Origin: UBA2773 sp964643985
GTDB lineage: Bacteria; Patescibacteriota; Minisyncoccia; Moranbacterales; DUUL01
Length of the DNA stretch: 8,993 nt
NCBI GenBank assembly: GCA_964643985.1
Contig: CAZXUS010000030.1
Span: 1-8,993, forward strand
Direction of reading: 5' to 3'
Part shown: positions 4,879-8,993 of the stretch, one piece after another
Layout: each line of letters begins with the position of its first letter
How positions within the stretch are numbered: position 1 is the first letter of the stretch
The notes under the pieces: generated by a model
The model's database searches: none
What the model was told of the DNA's origin: nothing
Seen by the model: the letters and a program-made list of their open reading frames with translations, nothing else
Program-made: the position numbers and the translations under genes

Positions 4879-5928
4879 ATGAACAGTATAAAAAAAGACT
4901 TAATAAATGAAGTTTTAGAAGCTTTACTTAAAAAAATCAATAAACGTTCTGCTAATATTTTAGTGGCTAGGTTTGGCTTGGAAAAAGAAAAAAAACAATC
5001 TTTAAGTAAAATCGGAATTCAATTAAAAATTACCCGAGAAAGAGTTCGACAAATTGAAGCGAGCGCTTTAAAACAACTTCAAAAAACCAAAAAAAATGAG
5101 GATTTTAATTTAATTATTGAAAAAACTGTAGAAATTATTGAGAAAAATGGAGGCTTAGCCTTAGGGATCGTTATTAGCGAATCTTTAGTGATCGGTTTGA
5201 GTCAAATAGAAGAAAATAAATTGATGTTGATTTTGAGTTGTAGCCCAAAATTAGTTTTTAATAAAGCCACTCTTAAGGATAACAGCTTTTGGGTGCTTAA
5301 AAACGGGATTAATAAGAAAGACATTAAAGCAGTTAATCAATTTGTGATTAATCAGTTGAATGAAATCAAAAAATCAATTAAACTTAAAGATATAAAGAAG
5401 TTAATTCTTGATTCTGAATGGAATGAATTATTTTCAGCAGAAACTGGAAATAAAAAATTGGCGATGTTTTTGCATATTGATAAGCAATTAAAAAGGAATT
5501 TGCTTGGAGAGTGGGGCATCAAAAACTGGCGATCAGTTTCTGAACGAGGTAACAAAGAAAAAGCCTATTTAGTCTTGAAAAAGAAAAATAAACCCTTGCA
5601 TTTTAAGGTTATTACTGATCATATCAATATTTATTGGATTTACAAAAAATCATTACCTCAAACTGTTCATAACGAATTAATTAAAGATGATCGTTTTGTT
5701 TTAGTGGGACGGGGTGTCTATGGTTTGAGTGAATGGGGTTTGAAGGGTGGAACCGTTCGAGAAATAATTGTTAGCTTATTTGAAGAAAAACAAAATCATC
5801 TTTCGGCCGATGAAATTACTGAATATGTTTCTAGTCATAAAGAAGTCAAAAGAACTACCGTTTTGGTTAATCTAGCTAACCAAGATTATTTTATTAAAAA
5901 CAATGAAGGAAAATATTTATTAAAATAA
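4879..5928 (+). CDS. Transcription regulator: sigma-70 region 4-like HTH plus HARE-HTH domain
   Basis: A 349-aa protein in three parts. Residues 8-70 match sigma-70 region 4, with RFGLE at 31-35 and ITRERVRQIE at 51-60, the helix-turn-helix that binds -35 DNA in sigma factors. Residues 75-220 are a helical middle of unknown role. Residues about 225-286 fit a HARE-HTH domain (AYLVLKKKNKPLHF, then TVHNELIKDDRFVLVGRGVY, then GLSEWG). Residues 292-347 look like another winged helix ending NNEGKYLLK. Regions 2 and 3 of sigma factors are absent, so it is not a complete sigma factor. It more likely binds DNA and acts on RNA polymerase (inference). The frame is open upstream to TTG 4777 and ATG 4783. 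That would add 34 or 32 residues of hydrophobic sequence unlike region 4 proteins, so I prefer ATG 4879, though neither start has an SD. Confidence 0.82.
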   Translation: MNSIKKDLINEVLEALLKKINKRSANILVARFGLEKEKKQSLSKIGIQLKITRERVRQIEASALKQLQKTKKNEDFNLIIEKTVEIIEKNGGLALGIVISESLVIGLSQIEENKLMLILSCSPKLVFNKATLKDNSFWVLKNGINKKDIKAVNQFVINQLNEIKKSIKLKDIKKLILDSEWNELFSAETGNKKLAMFLHIDKQLKRNLLGEWGIKNWRSVSERGNKEKAYLVLKKKNKPLHFKVITDHINIYWIYKKSLPQTVHNELIKDDRFVLVGRGVYGLSEWGLKGGTVREIIVSLFEEKQNHLSADEITEYVSSHKEVKRTTVLVNLANQDYFIKNNEGKYLLK

Positions 5929-6244
5929 AAATAAATCAAAGAACACAAGACACAAGGACGCAAGAAATCCACCTTGGCAAGCCTCGGCGAGACAGGCAAA
6001 CAAATCTTAAATTAAAAATTAAAATTAAATATGTCATTCCCGCGAAGGCTTGTCCACCGTAGCTTTAGCGAAGGCGGACGAGAATCCAGAAATTTGGCTG
6101 TTGAATTTTTTTACTATAGTCAATTTGTTTTTGGCTGAAATTTGAAATTTGTCTCAAAGGAATAATCTAAAGAGAAAGATTTGTCGCTTATGTTTTATAT
6201 CTTTTCTGCTCAAACTAACATTGTAAATATTAAACAAAAACAAA
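5929..6244. other. Noncoding gap with modular repeats
   Basis: No gene is seen. It starts with an A-rich ACACAAGACACAAGGACGC-like stretch (5941-5965). A GC-rich piece follows, CCTTGGCAAGCCTCGGCGAG and ACAGGC (5972-5997), and then the dispersed repeat at 6033-6108. I found no convincing promoter for the gene at 6245; TTGAAA at 6142 is only 15 nt from TAATCT. Confidence 0.5.
6033..6108. repeat. Modular dispersed repeat R1
   Basis: It opens with GTCATTCCCGCG and closes with AATCCAGAAATTTGGCT, the same ends as 7734-7800, but the middle differs. The middle here holds a near-palindromic insert, GTCCACC (6052-6058) against GGCGGAC (6073-6079). The style is that of mobile palindromic repeats common in CPR genomes. 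Confidence 0.75.
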
Positions 6245-7531
6245 GTGGGGGTTTTTAATAAAAATCCAGATAAAGAATATTATTATTTTCTATATGCTCT
6301 GATATTGCTTGGAGTTCTTTTGATATGCGCTGTTTATTTTTTCGTTTCTTCTGGTGACTATGGGGTTTTGGGAGATGCTGGGAGAATAATTAAAAGCTCT
6401 TGGTGGTTTATTTTTCCAGTGCCAATCTGGGCTCTTTATGATCGAGTTTGGGGAGAATATCGTTGGACAACTTTTCGCGGAGGAAAAAGTAGTAAATATG
6501 TTTGGCTTCAAATTATTCCACCCGTTGGAATAGAAAAAAGTCCGAAAAGTATGGAGAGTGTTTTTACTGGTTTGCATACTTGGAGCAAACCTAATTTTTT
6601 TGAAACTTATTGCGGTTGGCGAGTGGGACAAGACCGATTTTCTTTTGACATTGTTGGGGATGGAGAACACGGGGTGCGGTTCTTCTTTAAATGTCCTAAA
6701 ATGGGACGAAATTTATTTGAATCTTTGATTTATGCTCAATATCCAGAAGCTGAAATTCGAGAAGGAGAAGATTTTACCAAGGATGCTCCAAAAAATATTC
6801 CTAATAAAGATTGGGATGTTTGGGGAACAGTTTTGAAAATTTTAAAACCAGATTGTATTCCCATTCGAACTCATCGAGAATTCAAGGATGATATTACCGG
6901 AGAGGCAATTGACCCGTTAGCTTCGATGGTGGAAGTAATGAGTAAGTTAAGTAAAAATGAAAGACTTTGGTATCAAATTATTTTTAGTCCTAAAAATGAA
7001 CCAGATTGGGTTCCTCAGGCCAATGAGAAGATGAAAGAAATTATTAAAGAGTTTATAGCTGAGGGAGGAAGTGATTTAGAGGAAGGTTTTAATATCAATA
7101 AACTTCCGCCGGGCGAACAAGATGTTGTAAAGGCTATTAAAAATAGTTTAGCTCGAGTGGCTTTTAAATCTACTTTGAGATTTGTTTATATTGGTAAACG
7201 AGAATCTTTTAATAAAGCCACTGGAGTGGGTGGTTTTATGGGATCTTTGAAGCAGTTTAATGACAACAATCTGAATTCTTTTGTGCCGGACAATCGAACT
7301 AAAACTTTTGCTAATTATCATTTTCAGGCCACTCGTTTGCAGTATAGACAACGAAAAATCGTCAATGATTACCGAGGAATTGACCGAGCTGGAATTTCCT
7401 ATATTTTAACCGCTGAAGAATTAGCTACTCTTTATCATTTCCCAACGATGAATGTTGTTTCTGGCGCGCTTAATCGAATTGAGGCTAAAAAAAGTGAGGC
7501 TCCTTCCAATTTACCTTTTGAGGAAAGCTAA
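6245..7531 (+). CDS. Two-TM membrane protein with large soluble domain, partner of the VirD4-like ATPase (possibly DUF8128)
   Basis: A 428-aa protein. TM segments are at about residues 12-36 and 50-68 (WWFIFPVPIWALY), then a cytoplasm-sized soluble domain from about 84 to 405. Notable blocks are WLQIIPPVGIEKSPKSMESV (87-106), a GWRVGQDRFSFDIV segment (124-137), GVRFFFKCP (143-151) and YAQYPEAEI (163-171). I have seen this pattern in Patescibacteria next to VirD4/TraG-type ATPases. I believe it is the family now called DUF8128, but I am not certain of the number. A likely role is membrane anchor or assembly partner of the ATPase in a translocation machine (inference). The GTG start is the first possible one after an in-frame TAA at 6224; there is no SD. 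Same strand as the ATPase gene, with a 335-nt gap that contains repeats. Confidence 0.75.
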   Translation: MGVFNKNPDKEYYYFLYALILLGVLLICAVYFFVSSGDYGVLGDAGRIIKSSWWFIFPVPIWALYDRVWGEYRWTTFRGGKSSKYVWLQIIPPVGIEKSPKSMESVFTGLHTWSKPNFFETYCGWRVGQDRFSFDIVGDGEHGVRFFFKCPKMGRNLFESLIYAQYPEAEIREGEDFTKDAPKNIPNKDWDVWGTVLKILKPDCIPIRTHREFKDDITGEAIDPLASMVEVMSKLSKNERLWYQIIFSPKNEPDWVPQANEKMKEIIKEFIAEGGSDLEEGFNINKLPPGEQDVVKAIKNSLARVAFKSTLRFVYIGKRESFNKATGVGGFMGSLKQFNDNNLNSFVPDNRTKTFANYHFQATRLQYRQRKIVNDYRGIDRAGISYILTAEELATLYHFPTMNVVSGALNRIEAKKSEAPSNLPFEES

Positions 7532-7733
7532 TTTGCCAATAATGTTTTAGCCAGGGCGAAGCTCCCCCTTAGTAAAGGCCTGCTTCGCCAAATTTAAACA
7601 ATATTTTAGTTAGATTTTAAAAAATGCTTCTAATTAAGTAACTGTTTAGCAAAATGAATCGAGGCGAGGGGAATCAAAGGGGGTTTTAAAAAGCTTAAAA
7701 ATAAATTAAATATGTTATTTCCACTTTTAACTC
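7532..7733. other. Noncoding stretch between the two translocation genes
   Basis: No gene is seen. GGCGAAGC (7554-7561) pairs with GCTTCGCC (7582-7589), forming a hairpin with a 20-nt loop and only AAATTT after it, so it may be a weak terminator or another repeat module. At 7672-7686 GGGGAATCAAAGGGGG resembles the end of the 207-bp repeat over about 13 bases. Confidence 0.4.
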
Positions 7734-7800
7734 TGTCATTCCCGCGTCGCCTGCCGGTAGACAGGGAGGTGGAAATCCAGAAATTTGGCTATCGAAATTT
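7734..7800. repeat. Modular dispersed repeat R2
   Basis: It has the same ends as R1 at 6033-6108 (GTCATTCCCGCG and AATCCAGAAATTTGGCT). A different middle, TCGCCTGCCGGTAGACAGGG, replaces the R1 insert. R1 and R2 flank the membrane protein gene in the same orientation. Confidence 0.75.
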
Positions 7801-7822
7801 TAATTCATCATTAAATAATGTA

Positions 7823-7861
7823 TACTAAATACTAGATACTAAATACTAAATACTAAATACT
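7823..7861 (+). repeat. Tandem 7-bp repeat (TACTAAA) in the ATPase leader
   Basis: There are 5.6 units of TACTAAA, the second reading TACTAGA. The array ends 5 nt before GTG 7867. Its left edge creates TATACT (7821-7826), a possible -10, so the array would form most of the leader. Slippage could change promoter or start spacing. Confidence 0.85.
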
Positions 7862-7866
7862 TCAAA

Positions 7867-8993
7867 GTGGCTAACAAAATTAATTTTTTTGCTAAAACTA
7901 ATTTTAGAAATTCCGAAAAAACTTTTGGGATTAAAACTGATGATAGACGTCGGCATGTTTATGTGATCGGAAAAACTGGAATGGGAAAAACCAACTTAGT
8001 TCAAAATATGGCTATTCAAGATATCCAAAATGGAAGTGGTGTAGCGATTGTTGATCCTCACGGTGAGTTTGCGGAAGAATGTTTGAAAGCAGTTCCAGCC
8101 GAAAGAATTGACGATGTTATTTATTTTAATCCAGCCGATACTGAATACCCGATTGCGATGAATGTGATGGAGCAAGTCGATTCTTCATATCGACCTTTGA
8201 TTGCCTCAGGACTAGTGGGAGTGTTCAAGAAAATTTGGGCTGATTCTTGGGGTCCCCGATTGGAATATCTTTTAAGAAATGCTATTTTGGCTTTACTTGA
8301 ATATCCAGGCGCCACTCTTTTAGGAGTGACAAGAATCATGATCGACAAAAAATATCGAGAAAAAATTATGGATAAAGTGACTGATCCAGTTATTAAATCT
8401 TTTTGGGAAGAAGAATTTGCGCAGTATAATCAAAATTTTGCGGTAGAAGCCATTGCGCCAATTCAAAACAAGGTTGGTCAATTTTTATCCAGTGCTTTAA
8501 TTCGAAATATTGTTGGGCAAGAAAAATCGGCTTTTTCAATGCGAGATATTATGGACAATCAAAAAATTATTATTATGAATTTGTCTAAAGGCCGAATCGG
8601 AGAAGACAACAGTGCCTTATTGGGAGCAATGATGATTACTAAAATTCAACTTGCGGCCATGGAACGAGTTGATATTCCCGAAGAAGATCGAAAAGATTTT
8701 TATTTATACGTGGATGAATTTCAAAATTTTGCCACGGAATCTTTTGCTGGTATTTTATCAGAAGCCAGGAAGTATCGATTGAGTTTAATTTTAGCTCATC
8801 AATATATTGCTCAATTGGAAGAACCAGTTCGGGATGCAGTAATGGGTAATGTTGGAACAATGATGACTTTTCGAGTTGGAGCCGCGGACGCTGAGTATTT
8901 AGAAAAAGAATTTGATCCGATTTTTTATGCTAATGATTTGGTGAATTTAGCTAAATATAATATTTATTTAAAATTGATGATTGACGGAGTGGC
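7867..8993 (+). CDS. VirD4/TraG-like type IV secretion or conjugation ATPase (C-terminus outside window)
   Basis: Open from GTG 7867 to the right edge, 375 codons. Seen: Walker A GKTGMGKT (35-42), a conserved IVDPHGEF strand (61-68), Walker B YLYVDEFQNF (279-288), an SEARKYRLSLILAHQY segment (298-313) with the AHQ motif of this ATPase class, and an RNIVGQEKSAFSMRDI stretch. This is the VirD4/TraG/TraD coupling-ATPase fold, a hexameric DNA pump or substrate receptor at the inner membrane. It has no N-terminal TM of its own, unlike classical VirD4. The membrane protein encoded just upstream could supply the anchor (inference). There is no SD; stops in the repeat-rich leader exclude a longer protein. 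The relevant alternative is HerA/FtsK-type ATPases, but the VDEFQNF and AHQ motifs favour VirD4/TraG. Confidence 0.87.
   Translation, partial: MANKINFFAKTNFRNSEKTFGIKTDDRRRHVYVIGKTGMGKTNLVQNMAIQDIQNGSGVAIVDPHGEFAEECLKAVPAERIDDVIYFNPADTEYPIAMNVMEQVDSSYRPLIASGLVGVFKKIWADSWGPRLEYLLRNAILALLEYPGATLLGVTRIMIDKKYREKIMDKVTDPVIKSFWEEEFAQYNQNFAVEAIAPIQNKVGQFLSSALIRNIVGQEKSAFSMRDIMDNQKIIIMNLSKGRIGEDNSALLGAMMITKIQLAAMERVDIPEEDRKDFYLYVDEFQNFATESFAGILSEARKYRLSLILAHQYIAQLEEPVRDAVMGNVGTMMTFRVGAADAEYLEKEFDPIFYANDLVNLAKYNIYLKLMIDGV

Noticed and set aside
7823..7861. CRISPR array
   Set aside because: Units are 7 bp with no spacers, so it is a simple tandem repeat.

Overview
The window is AT-rich. It probably comes from a Patescibacteria/CPR bacterium of Parcubacteria type. 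This is an inference from four things: a sigma-region-4 plus HARE-HTH regulator, a two-TM protein followed by a VirD4-like ATPase in the arrangement I associate with that radiation, mostly SD-less starts, and GC-rich modular repeats between AT-rich genes. TGA is used only as a stop, so the UGA-recoded CPR lineages are excluded.

Left part (1-3750) looks like an accessory or mobile region. On the minus strand, reading off the left edge, is a replication protein of the filamentous-phage gene II/X type. It is preceded by two tiny overlapping ORFs (24 and 57 aa). Immediately upstream lies a 207-bp GC-richer structured repeat (copy A, 1228-1434). A second copy (B, 2466-2672) differs by only four transitions, and a diverged partial copy (C) lies at 2726-2810. 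Between A and B are a multi-TM membrane protein and a broken C39-like peptidase gene. After C comes an unrecognised 258-aa gene with its own promoter, a strong SD and a terminator.

Middle part (3750-4650) is mostly noncoding, with terminator hairpins, two more copies of a ~40-bp dispersed motif, and one small membrane-anchored protein with a good promoter.

Right part (4650-8993), all plus strand, looks like chromosomal backbone: the sigma4/HARE regulator, then a membrane protein with a large soluble domain, then a VirD4/TraG-like ATPase cut by the right edge. The last two probably work together in DNA or protein translocation across the envelope. The gaps here hold modular dispersed repeats and a 7-bp tandem repeat ending 5 nt before the ATPase start codon.

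The two most notable items are the phage-type Rep module abutting a duplicated structured repeat, and the membrane protein/VirD4-like pair.
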